From the NCBI GenBank assembly GCA_017503235.1, contig JAFVTL010000013.1, positions 1 through 52,506 of the forward strand: a stretch of 52,506 nucleotides of DNA, in the 5' to 3' direction. A program made the translations under genes and the position numbers. Numbering within the stretch: position 1 is the first letter of the stretch; every line of letters begins with the position of its first letter. The notes beneath the pieces were generated by a model that saw only the letters and a list, made by a program, of their open reading frames with translations, was not told the origin of the DNA and did no database searches. The DNA comes from Bacteroidaceae bacterium. Lineage in GTDB: Bacteria > Bacteroidota > Bacteroidia > Bacteroidales > Bacteroidaceae. Shown piece after piece: positions 18,207 to 28,193 of the stretch.

Positions 18207-20480
18207 TTATTCACCTGCCAATGCTTCAGCGAAGCTTGCATAGATATGCTTGCGCTGGTAGCCTTGAGTCCAAATACCAACAGGTTCATCTGCTCTCCAA
18301 CCAGAGGTCTTCGGAGCATCTGTCAAACACCATTGTGTGATACCATATTGTTGAGCTTCTGGTATAATGTTCAAATAGTTAGAAATGATGAACTTGTAGA
18401 ATCCTGCCATTTGCTTCTGTTGTTCTTCAGTTACTTGTCCGGTTGTCAAAGTTGTACCGGATGCATCTACATAGCCCATATCCAATTCTGAAATCTTCAC
18501 CAACTTGCCAGTTTCTGCCATCAATTCAAACATATTGATGATAGCAGCTTCCTGAGCAGCCTGAGTTTCTGCATTCCCGTGGAAGGATACGTGCATCTGA
18601 GTACCGATACCGTCAATTTGGGTTACACCGTCAGCTTCCCAAGTTTCAATCCAATGGATCAAACTCTTCAGCTTCTTGTTACCATCCCACCATGATTCGA
18701 GGTTGTAGTCGTTGATAAACAACTTCAAAGGTTCTGTACCTTGATAGTATTCGCGAGCCTTAGCTACAACGAAACGTACATATTCTTCATCACCGAGATA
18801 ATCTTGCCAGTAGAAGTTGTTGGCAGGATCACCATTGTCTGCTGACCACAAGTCGTAGTATTCACCACCACTACCAGAAATAGGTTCGTTAACAACATCC
18901 CAAGTAGTTACGTAACCTTCTGTAGCAGTCATCATACCCTTAATCCAGTTGTCCATCGCCCACTTCAATGTGTCAGCCTTTTCTTCCGGAGTCAAAGGAA
19001 TTACACCACCACCAGCAGTTTCAACAATATACTTGTCAATGATACGAGCCGGTCCAGGATTACCACGCTTTTCCTTAGCGACAAAGTTAGCTGTTCCAGT
19101 TGGATCGTCACAATTACCATTGACAATCAGTTCTTCACCATTCAACTTGAAGCTGAGGTTATCGAAGTAATAGCGGTTAGCTTCTCCAAAATCGTTCAAG
19201 TTGAAAGCAAATGAATAACATCCGTCTTGTTCAGAGGTCATTGAACCAGAGCTTGTGTACGTTTCCCATTCAGGTGTGAAGTTTATAGTTCCGATTGCTG
19301 CCCAATGTTTGTATTCTCCCGGTGCGTTGTGAGTTTGAGTTCCAGCACTTGCTTCCTTATCAGCACGAACATCCATAGATACAGACCATGAGTCACCAGT
19401 TTTGAAAGAAACGCCTTCGAATACCAACCAGAACTGAGTATCCCATGGAGCTTCTACCATATTGTCCGATTCTACCATGATACAAGTACGTTCCACTTCT
19501 TCAATGGATGGCTTTTCTTCCATGACTGTGTATTCATAGCTGTCAACAATGCGCGAAGGAACCATGTCACCTCGTTTTTCCTTAGAAACAAAATTGGCAG
19601 TACCTTCCGGATCATCCATATTACTATTGGTTATCAGTTCTTCACCATTAACGCTGAAACTAATGTTATCGAAGTAATACTTATTAGCTTCTGCAAAGTC
19701 ATTCAAATTGAAGGCAATAGACATTCCACCAGCAGCTTGAGCATCAAATGTACCTGTTTTCTCAAATGTTTTCCATTCTGTTGTAAATTCTACATTACCG
19801 ATGGCATTCCAATGTAAATATGCACTTGGCTCAGCATGGACTTGAGTACCAGGGGAAGCAGCTTTGTCTGCGCGTACATCCATTTTTACAGCCCAAGTAT
19901 CACCTTCATTGAACTTCTTGTCAACTACAATCCAAAACTGGGTATCCCAAGGATATTCAGCCATATCATCCGATTCAACAATGATGCAAGTACGTTCTTC
20001 TGTTTTAGTTACAGGAACCAATTCTGGAACGTAATTCTCATCAATTTTATCAGCAATGATACCATTCAGATACTTATTGTTCTGTTGGGAGTGCCATGCT
20101 AAGGTATGACCATAAATGGTCGTTCCTGCATCTCTAGCAGCAGTCACAAAACTTTGTACTGTACCAAAGTTCATCTTACCATTGTTGTCCACAACTGATG
20201 AGTATTTCATGGCATTGCCTGCAGTCACTTCATCGAAGTTGGAATTCACCAAACGGAATGTTAATCCCTGTCCGGAATAATCCTTAGCATCGATGGCGGC
20301 TCCCAACTTCATGTTGGGATTCGCCTTGTAGGTCTTCAAAGGTTCATAGTCATTGAGGTATTCCAATGAACCCATGTTTGCCGGTTTCTGTACATCAAAC
20401 GCCAACGGGTCGTTGTCTACACATGAGGTAGCCGCAAACGCCAGAAGCAGAGCACCGAATAAATGTTTTGTATATTTCAT
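18207..20480 (-). CDS. xyn10C: GH10 endo-xylanase with two inserted carbohydrate-binding modules (Xyn10C type)
   Basis: A 757-residue surface lipoprotein (lipobox FAATSCVD) whose GH10 barrel is split. The first part (LGAAIDAKDY to GHTLAWHSQ, about residues 55-140) is interrupted by two homologous modules (about 160-310 and 330-490), each starting ERTCI and containing VESD and PWDTQFW: CBM4/9-like xylan-binding domains. The barrel resumes with the acid/base Glu532 (WDVVNEP) and nucleophile Glu665 (ISELDMGY). This arrangement is the hallmark of the Xyn10 protein encoded at the end of the conserved xus cluster. It binds xylan and cuts it at the cell surface, feeding the XusA-XusD importers. Confidence 0.93.
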   Translation of the reverse strand: MKYTKHLFGALLLAFAATSCVDNDPLAFDVQKPANMGSLEYLNDYEPLKTYKANPNMKLGAAIDAKDYSGQGLTFRLVNSNFDEVTAGNAMKYSSVVDNNGKMNFGTVQSFVTAARDAGTTIYGHTLAWHSQQNNKYLNGIIADKIDENYVPELVPVTKTEERTCIIVESDDMAEYPWDTQFWIVVDKKFNEGDTWAVKMDVRADKAASPGTQVHAEPSAYLHWNAIGNVEFTTEWKTFEKTGTFDAQAAGGMSIAFNLNDFAEANKYYFDNISFSVNGEELITNSNMDDPEGTANFVSKEKRGDMVPSRIVDSYEYTVMEEKPSIEEVERTCIMVESDNMVEAPWDTQFWLVFEGVSFKTGDSWSVSMDVRADKEASAGTQTHNAPGEYKHWAAIGTINFTPEWETYTSSGSMTSEQDGCYSFAFNLNDFGEANRYYFDNLSFKLNGEELIVNGNCDDPTGTANFVAKEKRGNPGPARIIDKYIVETAGGGVIPLTPEEKADTLKWAMDNWIKGMMTATEGYVTTWDVVNEPISGSGGEYYDLWSADNGDPANNFYWQDYLGDEEYVRFVVAKAREYYQGTEPLKLFINDYNLESWWDGNKKLKSLIHWIETWEADGVTQIDGIGTQMHVSFHGNAETQAAQEAAIINMFELMAETGKLVKISELDMGYVDASGTTLTTGQVTEEQQKQMAGFYKFIISNYLNIIPEAQQYGITQWCLTDAPKTSGWRADEPVGIWTQGYQRKHIYASFAEALAGE

Positions 20481-20511
20481 AACTTATTGTATTAAATGTA
20501 AGAAACTACTG

Positions 20512-21531
20512 TTACTTGGCTGCTGTGCTGAACCATTCAGACTTCACACCTCTGTCACGCCAAACCAAAGTGTCTTTTGTCTGACACTTGATACCGGCAT
20601 ATTCCAGCGTGTAATCCAAATAGAGTGCATCGCGGTCTTCATTACCCCAGCTCTTCTTGTCACCATCTACTACATATTGTCCACTACCGGTTGCTGTTAC
20701 ACCTTCCGTGTCGGAAGTGATGGTACAATTTCCGCTGGCATCAAAAGTAAGCAACAATACAGCATTCATGTTTTTACCTTCTGCATCCTTGGCCGGGTGA
20801 GCCCAAGCGATTGTATTCAAAGAACGGGTAGTGATTCCGTCCACTACTTCATCCTTTTCTACATATTGTTTGTGACGTACGGTAGTTCCTTCGATTTCAC
20901 CACTGTAGTTGTCTACACCGCGACGAAGATAATTGGCGTCATACTGGTTGATGTACTTCACAGCATACAGAATGTAATCCTTTGGTAATACGTCCCAATC
21001 ACCAGCTACACCGTATTTAGGATTAGATAGCATAGGAACACCACTCAAGATAGAGTCTGCACCGTTTACGCTGGTCATCTTTACAGGAATTACATAGTTG
21101 GTGTTTACAGCTTCTGGGTCAGCAAAGAAAGCATCAGTCAACTGTACGGTTACACCACCCAGGATTTCCCCCTTCTTGATAGTAATTTTATCACCAGAAA
21201 GCGTATAATAAGATGAAGGCATAGCTACCACATCCTTACCGTTTCCTTCGAAAATCAAACCATCACAAATGGAGTTATCGACGGTAATGCCGATTTCTAC
21301 ATCCTTCTTGTTCGAGTACACACCACCCATGGTAGCCATAATTTGGCATTGGTGGAGGTTATCAAGTGTGGTGTCGTAAAAGTCCTCACCCAAAGTAATG
21401 GTACGAATCGGGCTCTGATATGCGAAATATACAGTTGTGTATTCGTAATCAGGGAATTCCCAATCACCGTTTTCACAGGAAGAGAACATACCACACGCCA
21501 ATGTCAACAGTATAAATAATACTTTTTTCAT
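20512..21531 (-). CDS. xusE: XusE-type surface lipoprotein (DUF1735-like)
   Basis: A 339-residue lipoprotein (lipobox MFSSCEN) in the position of SusE/XusE between xusD and xyn10C. The N-terminal half has the DUF1735 pattern (YTTVYFAYQSPIRTITLGED, then IEGITVDN-like strands and MPSSYYTLSGDKITIKKGE). The C-terminal part (about 180-339) is a separate beta-rich domain. No catalytic motif is seen. It likely binds xylan at the surface as an accessory glycan-binding protein. The gene is 26 bp after xusD and 31 bp before xyn10C. Identification rests strongly on gene order. Confidence 0.8.
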   Translation of the reverse strand: MKKVLFILLTLACGMFSSCENGDWEFPDYEYTTVYFAYQSPIRTITLGEDFYDTTLDNLHQCQIMATMGGVYSNKKDVEIGITVDNSICDGLIFEGNGKDVVAMPSSYYTLSGDKITIKKGEILGGVTVQLTDAFFADPEAVNTNYVIPVKMTSVNGADSILSGVPMLSNPKYGVAGDWDVLPKDYILYAVKYINQYDANYLRRGVDNYSGEIEGTTVRHKQYVEKDEVVDGITTRSLNTIAWAHPAKDAEGKNMNAVLLLTFDASGNCTITSDTEGVTATGSGQYVVDGDKKSWGNEDRDALYLDYTLEYAGIKCQTKDTLVWRDRGVKSEWFSTAAK

Positions 21532-21557
21532 TTTTCTACAAATTTACTTGTTCAACA

Positions 21558-23360
21558 TTACTTCCAGCCGTCGTTTTGCAACAATTCGCTGAATTTAACA
21601 ACTTCACTGTATGGTAGTGGACCATAATACATATAATCTTTATAGTCACGCACTTCCACATCCGGAATTTCAGTATAAGTAGTTCCGGTGATACTCATAC
21701 CCTTAGCTGTTTCGGTCAAAGAAACTTTCCAACGGCGGAGATCCCAGAAGCGATGGCCTTCGAAGCAGAGTTCCAAACGACGTTCGTTACGAATCAATTC
21801 ACGCATCATGTCCTTGTCGTTGGCGCAAGCGTCCAAATAAGCGTCAGTAGTACCTACACAAATACCAGCACGTTCTCGAATAGCCTTGATGACATCGTAT
21901 GCAGTAAATCCGTGGTTTCCACCCTTCGGGCCCCAAGCTTCATTGGCAGCTTCAGCAAAACCTAAAAACATTTCTGTATAACGAATCATCGGCTTATAGT
22001 GATTGGTATTTACTGTTGCGTTAGAGCTTGGATTTGTTTCCTGAACCAACAATTTTCTCATATAGTAACCGGTACGAGTAGATTGTTCTGTCTTATTTAC
22101 AGCATCAATGGTACCAGTACCTTCATCTCCGGCATCAGTAGCTATATAAATAGGAGTATTCTGTATACCCGCAGTCTGGCCATTATACAAAATATAAAGA
22201 GCTAAACGTGGGTCACGATCCTTATAGGGATCTTGAGGATTATAACCGCTACCGGAAGCTGAAATCGGCAAACCATTAGCCATTGGGAAGGCATCTACCA
22301 AGTTTTGAGTCGGATTGACACGACCATTACCTGACAAACTCGGAGGGAAGTTATCTCTTTCGAGAGTTACACTTGGATCTTGGCGGTTATCTCTCCAGAG
22401 GATTTCTTTCGGATTGATACCTGTTTCAAATTCCTGAATAGCCTTACTATCTGCATACCAGATATGACCAATCGGGTCAACTTCTGCTACCGGATTGCTA
22501 CCCAAACCTTTCAGTACCGTTGCCATTTGGTTGGCGGCTTCTTCCCAAGTAATGCCTGAACCTGCGCTATATGCCGGGCTGGCAGCCAGCAAAGCAGCCT
22601 GGGCACGGATGGCCTTGGCGATGCGTCCGTTCATACGATTGGAAGCCGCTTCATCAAATACACGGTTGTATTGAGAATAAGTTGCACCCAATGTTGAATA
22701 CTTAGAGGGGACATTGCTATCGCTATCCACAGCCTTGTAATCTTCTGGAAGAAGTTCAAGTGCTGCATCCACATCATCGTAAATTTGTTGGATACATTCA
22801 GCGAATGTCGCACGAGGCTTGTTGAACTCAGAATCCGCATTCTCGTATTCGGTTACAATAGGAATACCCAACAATTCATTGCCTACCCAACCGGCTTGTT
22901 GAAGTAACAACAGATAGGTGTAAAGTGCACGCATACCATAGGCTTCACCTTTGAAACGCATAGCGAACATTTCTCTTACAACAGGGTTGTAAGCCCATTC
23001 TACCTTGTCAGCTAATTCAATAGTTTGATTCAAGTATTGGATGGAACCGCGCAAGTTTTGCCAATTGGACATCGGGTTGTTGGATGCTGTCCAACCACCG
23101 GTCGCCATACGACGATAGTTGTTACCTGGGTCATTGGATACCGCATCATCGGTTGCCACATCATTGAATGACCAGGATGTCAACGGATTACTGATATAGG
23201 CATGTGTCAGAATACCCACCGCCCAGTCTGGTAGCACTTCCAATGCTGTCTCATCCTTATGGTTTTCGACAGCCGGTTCGAATACATCGTCACAACTTGC
23301 GAACGACGCCATCAAAGGAGCTACCAAAGTAAGTAATATTGCTTTTCTTATCTTTTTCAT
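21558..23360 (-). CDS. xusD: SusD/RagB-like xylan-binding lipoprotein, second pair
   Basis: SusD-family outer-membrane lipoprotein of about 600 residues; it caps the TonB-dependent transporter encoded upstream and presents xylo-oligosaccharides to it. The lipobox is FASCDD. Family signatures include EAYGMRALYTYLLL, the region IAKAIRAQAALLAASPAY and the C-terminal block RNERRLELCFEGHRFWDLRRW. The open frame extends to 23390, into the xusC stop; the signal peptide starts at MKKIRKAILL, so I place the start at 23360 (23372 is possible). Confidence 0.93.
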   Translation of the reverse strand: MKKIRKAILLTLVAPLMASFASCDDVFEPAVENHKDETALEVLPDWAVGILTHAYISNPLTSWSFNDVATDDAVSNDPGNNYRRMATGGWTASNNPMSNWQNLRGSIQYLNQTIELADKVEWAYNPVVREMFAMRFKGEAYGMRALYTYLLLLQQAGWVGNELLGIPIVTEYENADSEFNKPRATFAECIQQIYDDVDAALELLPEDYKAVDSDSNVPSKYSTLGATYSQYNRVFDEAASNRMNGRIAKAIRAQAALLAASPAYSAGSGITWEEAANQMATVLKGLGSNPVAEVDPIGHIWYADSKAIQEFETGINPKEILWRDNRQDPSVTLERDNFPPSLSGNGRVNPTQNLVDAFPMANGLPISASGSGYNPQDPYKDRDPRLALYILYNGQTAGIQNTPIYIATDAGDEGTGTIDAVNKTEQSTRTGYYMRKLLVQETNPSSNATVNTNHYKPMIRYTEMFLGFAEAANEAWGPKGGNHGFTAYDVIKAIRERAGICVGTTDAYLDACANDKDMMRELIRNERRLELCFEGHRFWDLRRWKVSLTETAKGMSITGTTYTEIPDVEVRDYKDYMYYGPLPYSEVVKFSELLQNDGWK

Positions 23361-23389
23361 AATTACATTCATTTTAGCTGATTCAATCA

Positions 23390-26212
23390 TTAAAATGTAG
23401 CTTTCAGACCAAGGTTGAAGAAACGAGTCTGTGGAGCACTGCCCACATTCATTTCCAAGTGCTCACGTTCCTTGGCAAAAGTCAACAAATTGTAACCGGC
23501 TGCAAATACGCTCAGACCTTTTACGAAACTGTTGCTGAAAATCTGTTCCGGCAGGTCGTAGGTTATCTGCACCTGACCCAAAGTGATGCGGTCTGCATCG
23601 TACATCCAAAAGTCAGAATTACGATTGTTATTGGCACCATCGGTTGTAGTCAGACGAGGATAGATAGCTGTAGCGGCTGTCTCCGGAGTCCAAGTATAAC
23701 GGGCGATTTCCGAATACTTGCTATCAGCACTCAACCAATAGTAAGAACTGTTCTTCATGCCCTTACCGCCGAAGAATCCATTTGCCATCGCAAAGAAGGT
23801 GAAGTCTTTCCACTTCAAAGTAAGGTTTATGCCCAAACGGAACGGAGTGTCATGACGTCCCAAAAATACTTGGTCGTGATCGTCAATCTGACCATCGTTA
23901 TTTTGATCCTTATAACGGAGGTCACCCGGCTTCACTTCACCGAAAGTCTGGCTCGGAGCATTAGCGATTTCTTCTTCGCTGGTGAAGAATCCCAAGCTTT
24001 CAAGTCCCCATAGACCATTTAATTCACGACCTGTTTTGTATTCGTATGCATTGCTAACATCAGCTTCATCACGTTGTGTAGCTTCTGTGGTATAATACAT
24101 ACCGCTTACACCCAACTTGGTTTCCACTTCACCCAATTTGAACTTGCCGTAAACACTGAAATCAAATCCTTGACGAAGGTCGTTGTTATAATTAACATAA
24201 GGAATAATATTTGAAGTTGGATAGCCATTCTGAATGAAGTAAATCGGATAAAGAGCATCAGTCTGAGTAATACCACCATTCATTTCACTACGGAAATAGT
24301 TGAAATCGAAAGTCAATGCTTGGTTCCATAATGAACCGCGTAAACCAATATTGACTTCTTTTCGTTGGATATAGTCCATGCTCGGATTAGAACCACGTTC
24401 AAATTCTGTTGCACTTTCACCTTCATTGTCCGCCCATGAATACCAACCACCACGCTTGATAACCGCTTTCCAAAGATAATAGTCACTGATATCCAAATCC
24501 TGTTCAATGATACCATAAGAAGCAGTCAACATCAAATCATCGAATGCTGTATCATCAAAGAAGCTTTCAGCGGTCGGACGCCATCCTAAAGTTACGGTTG
24601 GAGAAAAGCCCAAACGTTGCTTGGTTGGCAACTTGGTTGAATAGGGCAATGCAGCACTGAAGTCCACATAATACTTCTGCTTGTAGTTATAAGAAGCCTG
24701 TGCACCCAAGTTTACATTAGTTGTACGATGGTATTCACCATTACGCTGAGTCTGCCATACGTTACCCAATACCATAGCGAACACATTGTGACCTTCACCG
24801 AAACTACGGTTGTAGTCGAATTGTGCAGATACGTTATAAGTGTAACGATAAGTTGTATTACTGATGTTTTCATTAACACCCTTGCTGTCTACAGTCTCAT
24901 GAGTGTTCACTTCACCAATCATTTCTTTACCATTATAGCTGGTCCATATTGGTTCAAAAATACCATATTGGTTGTCGTAACCCTGATTATAAGTAGTTGA
25001 GTAGTCGATACCGTAACGAGCACGGAACATCAATCCCTTTGTCAAGCCCTTCAAATCAACATTAAACAGCGTGTTGAACTGGAACTGACGGCTAACGAAC
25101 TTGCTGTCACCAGCAGCATATGCATCAGCAATCGGATTTGTTTTATCTTGCAAGGTACCACCGAAGAAGTATTTGCCATCAATCAGATAGTTACTGTTGT
25201 AGACGGTTGCCAAAGTAGCTTCTGCACTCGGGTCGAGGTATTCCAATGGAATCAGTGGGGCAACACGGTGCGGACGAAGGGTGGCTGCATTACTCCACCA
25301 ATTACCTTTAGCTGTATATGAATCATAGAATGTTACATTCGCATCAGCCTGAGCGGTCAAGATGTCGTTCAGTTTCATATCGATATTACCACGAACAAAG
25401 AAACGGCTGGTGTAGTTGTCCTCATTCTTACCGACTGTCACCAAATCACCTTGACGATAATAACCGAAAGTTGTATAATACTTCACACGTTGGTTACCAC
25501 CAGTTACTTCTACGATACCTTCAGTACGGTTATAGGCTTTTTTGATGTAGTCTGAAGAATACATATCCAAGTTCGGATAACGGTATGGATTGATACCAGA
25601 ACCATGATTGTAAATTTGTTCTTCAGTATAATAATCCGATACTGGACGATTTGGATTATCGCTATACAAGGCCTTATTGTAGTATGTCATGTATTCTGCG
25701 GAACCCATGTACTTCGGAAGAGACTTGGCGAAATGGAAACCTGAATTGATGTGCAGGTTGATTCTCAAGTCACCTTCCTGACCACGCTTGGTGGTAATCT
25801 GGATAACACCCTTAGCGGCACGCGGACCATAGAGAACTACAGCCTGAGCACCCTTAAGAATGGTAATTTGGTCTATTTCTGTAGGAAGTACGTTGTTGGC
25901 ATCACGAACCATACCATCCACTACTACCAGATACTCATTGTTACCCCAGATATTGCCGTTTACACCACCCACTACGTTTTCAACGAAGTCCAAACTGTAG
26001 GTTGTGTATGCTTTCTTTGACAATTCTTCCACGTCGATGACAGAAACACCACCAAGAAGGTCTTTCTGGTCTGTGGAACGGAATGCCACATGTACTTTGT
26101 CGCCGTTGTCCGCCAACAGTTCTTCAGAGGTCAGCTCATCTTGAGCATACGCACTCATGGAACCGAAAGCGAGCGTTGCGCAAACTACGAGTCCTTTATA
26201 TATATGTTTCAT
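23390..26212 (-). CDS. xusC: SusC-like TonB-dependent transporter, second pair (short form)
   Basis: TonB-dependent outer-membrane transporter of 940 residues: signal peptide (MSAYAQ), plug domain (about 40-150; LLGGVSVIDVEEL, YGPRAAKGVIQITTKRG) and a C-terminal beta-barrel ending in an aromatic residue (LGLKATF). It lacks the carboxypeptidase-regulatory-like N-terminal domain that the first transporter (28,194-31,304) has, and is about 100 residues shorter. It should import xylo-oligosaccharides with the SusD protein encoded next. The reduced N-terminus matches XusC-type proteins of the conserved xylan cluster and may change how it couples to TonB. Confidence 0.93.
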   Translation of the reverse strand: MKHIYKGLVVCATLAFGSMSAYAQDELTSEELLADNGDKVHVAFRSTDQKDLLGGVSVIDVEELSKKAYTTYSLDFVENVVGGVNGNIWGNNEYLVVVDGMVRDANNVLPTEIDQITILKGAQAVVLYGPRAAKGVIQITTKRGQEGDLRINLHINSGFHFAKSLPKYMGSAEYMTYYNKALYSDNPNRPVSDYYTEEQIYNHGSGINPYRYPNLDMYSSDYIKKAYNRTEGIVEVTGGNQRVKYYTTFGYYRQGDLVTVGKNEDNYTSRFFVRGNIDMKLNDILTAQADANVTFYDSYTAKGNWWSNAATLRPHRVAPLIPLEYLDPSAEATLATVYNSNYLIDGKYFFGGTLQDKTNPIADAYAAGDSKFVSRQFQFNTLFNVDLKGLTKGLMFRARYGIDYSTTYNQGYDNQYGIFEPIWTSYNGKEMIGEVNTHETVDSKGVNENISNTTYRYTYNVSAQFDYNRSFGEGHNVFAMVLGNVWQTQRNGEYHRTTNVNLGAQASYNYKQKYYVDFSAALPYSTKLPTKQRLGFSPTVTLGWRPTAESFFDDTAFDDLMLTASYGIIEQDLDISDYYLWKAVIKRGGWYSWADNEGESATEFERGSNPSMDYIQRKEVNIGLRGSLWNQALTFDFNYFRSEMNGGITQTDALYPIYFIQNGYPTSNIIPYVNYNNDLRQGFDFSVYGKFKLGEVETKLGVSGMYYTTEATQRDEADVSNAYEYKTGRELNGLWGLESLGFFTSEEEIANAPSQTFGEVKPGDLRYKDQNNDGQIDDHDQVFLGRHDTPFRLGINLTLKWKDFTFFAMANGFFGGKGMKNSSYYWLSADSKYSEIARYTWTPETAATAIYPRLTTTDGANNNRNSDFWMYDADRITLGQVQITYDLPEQIFSNSFVKGLSVFAAGYNLLTFAKEREHLEMNVGSAPQTRFFNLGLKATF

Positions 26213-26241
26213 TGTTATTCTATTTTAACGTTAACAAATTC

Positions 26242-28182
26242 TTACCAACCCGGATTTTGGCCAAAGCCTTCAAACATCTGTACATCGTCAGTCAGAATTG
26301 GCAACCAGTAATGCTTGGCAATCAAACGACGTTCTACCAATATGTCTTCATCCCAGTTCAGCACCTTGTTTTCCTTCGGGTCAACTTCCGGATCCAATGG
26401 CTGAGCACGGTCGAAACGCTGGGTAGTCTTGATGTTGAATGGATATTCGGTCAAAAGCAACCAACGACGGAGGTCATTGAAACGATGGGCTTCGAATGCC
26501 AATTCAACGGCGCGTTCACGAATCAATTCCGGCATGAACACTTCAACATTGGTCGTATACTTTTCAGCAACAGGGCCTACACCGGCACGTTCACGGATGG
26601 TATTGATTGCTTCAACGGCATTCTTCTTGAATGTTGGGCTTGCAGTAGTCGGTCCATAAGCTTGTGCAGCTGCTTCAGCATACAACAAGTATACTTCAGC
26701 CAAACGCAACCAGCTAAGTTTCAGATAGAGAGCGTTACCCCAACCATCATGAACCTTGTCCCATCTGTTAGAGAGCAACGGAATGAACTTGTAGTTCAAA
26801 TAACCGGTACGGGTATGGTGGTCTTGGGAAGCCACATATTTACCGCCATTACCCAAATCTGCATACTGAAGTTTGATAGACAGCGAGTCTTTTTCATCAG
26901 TGATATCAACCATCTTAATTCCATCATAAATGATGTCGTGATAGAAACGAGGGTCGCGGTCTTTCCAAGGATGAGTCTTGTCAAAACCGGAATCCGGGTC
27001 GTTCAGCGGCATACCGTTGGCCATACCGTAATAATTTACATAGTTGGCAGTCGGACACAAAGTGATACCGTCACCTGAAGCCATATCATTAATCTGATAA
27101 GAGTTGGACTGACGCCAGAATGAGTCACCATTATCATATTGCGGACTGCGTACAATTGCTTCTGTACTACCCGGCATCAACCAGTTCTGCTTGTGGGTAT
27201 AGAACAAGTCACTGTACTTTTCGAATGGAACCAACTTGTATTGAGTTTCACCATTTTCAACCATGGCCAATACTTCACCCAATACATCGGCTGCCTTCTT
27301 GGCATATTCTTTATTATAGCCCATATTGATGCTTTGGATTTCACCGTTGCTTCCGAAATTAACGGTAGACTTTCCATTAACTCCCTGTTCCATCAAAGGA
27401 CTGGCTGCATAGAGGTAAGTCTTGCCGAGATAAGCCAAAGCCCAAATCTTATTGGCACGCAATTCATTGTTTCCATCTGTACGACGACCGATTTCAGTGT
27501 CGTCCCAGTCAACCGGTAACAAATCTGCGGCAGCCTTGAAGTCAGCAGCCATCTTATCTGCATTTTCCTGATAAGTTTCACGAGGCAAATCAAAATTTGT
27601 TTCGTTAGATGGAATTGCATAATCAATGTAAGGCATACCACCCCAATAAGTAGTAATATTGAAATAGAACCAAGCGCGCATAAAGTGGAGCTGTCCTTTT
27701 ATCATGTCGCGTTCCGCTTGTGAAGCATCTGTCATCAAACCATTTTCAAGCGCTTCAAAAGCCATGTTACACTTACGGATACCGTACCAGTGGCTGCTCC
27801 AGATGTTCTTTCCGAAACGAGCTTGTTCAGTATTGGCTTCTACACGATACAAATAGTTGGATTGCTTGGCACGAGTATCCCCCAAAAAGGCGTCACGATA
27901 TGTACCACGGTCCACACTATGACCGAACATATAGTCAGCTTCGTTGAGGGTCAAGAGTTCATCTTCTCCCCAGTTGAAAGAACTTACCCAGAAATGTCTC
28001 ATGACATCGGGTCCTAAGTTGTACATTTCTTCTACAAATCCCTGGAAGTTCTTGAAGTTCTTGAAGGCTTCATCTTCTCCAATGATAGCATCGGGGGATT
28101 TGTCCAAATAATCGGTACAGGATGTGATACCCATCAAAAGGGCAGCTATACCGCATAATAATATATTGAATTTATTTTTCAT
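26242..28182 (-). CDS. xusB: SusD/RagB-like xylan-binding lipoprotein, first pair
   Basis: SusD-family lipoprotein of about 646 residues partnering the transporter encoded just upstream. The lipobox is MGITSCTD. Typical SusD features are KGQLHFMRAWFYFNITTYWGGMPYID, the TPR-like helices around NELRANKIWALAYLGKTYLYA, and the C-terminal LIRERAVELAFEAHRFNDLRRW. It binds xylan chains outside the cell and hands them to XusA. The start is at 28182 or at 28188, both a few bases after the xusA stop; MKNKFNILL looks the better signal peptide start. Confidence 0.93.
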   Translation of the reverse strand: MKNKFNILLCGIAALLMGITSCTDYLDKSPDAIIGEDEAFKNFKNFQGFVEEMYNLGPDVMRHFWVSSFNWGEDELLTLNEADYMFGHSVDRGTYRDAFLGDTRAKQSNYLYRVEANTEQARFGKNIWSSHWYGIRKCNMAFEALENGLMTDASQAERDMIKGQLHFMRAWFYFNITTYWGGMPYIDYAIPSNETNFDLPRETYQENADKMAADFKAAADLLPVDWDDTEIGRRTDGNNELRANKIWALAYLGKTYLYAASPLMEQGVNGKSTVNFGSNGEIQSINMGYNKEYAKKAADVLGEVLAMVENGETQYKLVPFEKYSDLFYTHKQNWLMPGSTEAIVRSPQYDNGDSFWRQSNSYQINDMASGDGITLCPTANYVNYYGMANGMPLNDPDSGFDKTHPWKDRDPRFYHDIIYDGIKMVDITDEKDSLSIKLQYADLGNGGKYVASQDHHTRTGYLNYKFIPLLSNRWDKVHDGWGNALYLKLSWLRLAEVYLLYAEAAAQAYGPTTASPTFKKNAVEAINTIRERAGVGPVAEKYTTNVEVFMPELIRERAVELAFEAHRFNDLRRWLLLTEYPFNIKTTQRFDRAQPLDPEVDPKENKVLNWDEDILVERRLIAKHYWLPILTDDVQMFEGFGQNPGW

Positions 28183-28193
28183 TTCCATTCAGA

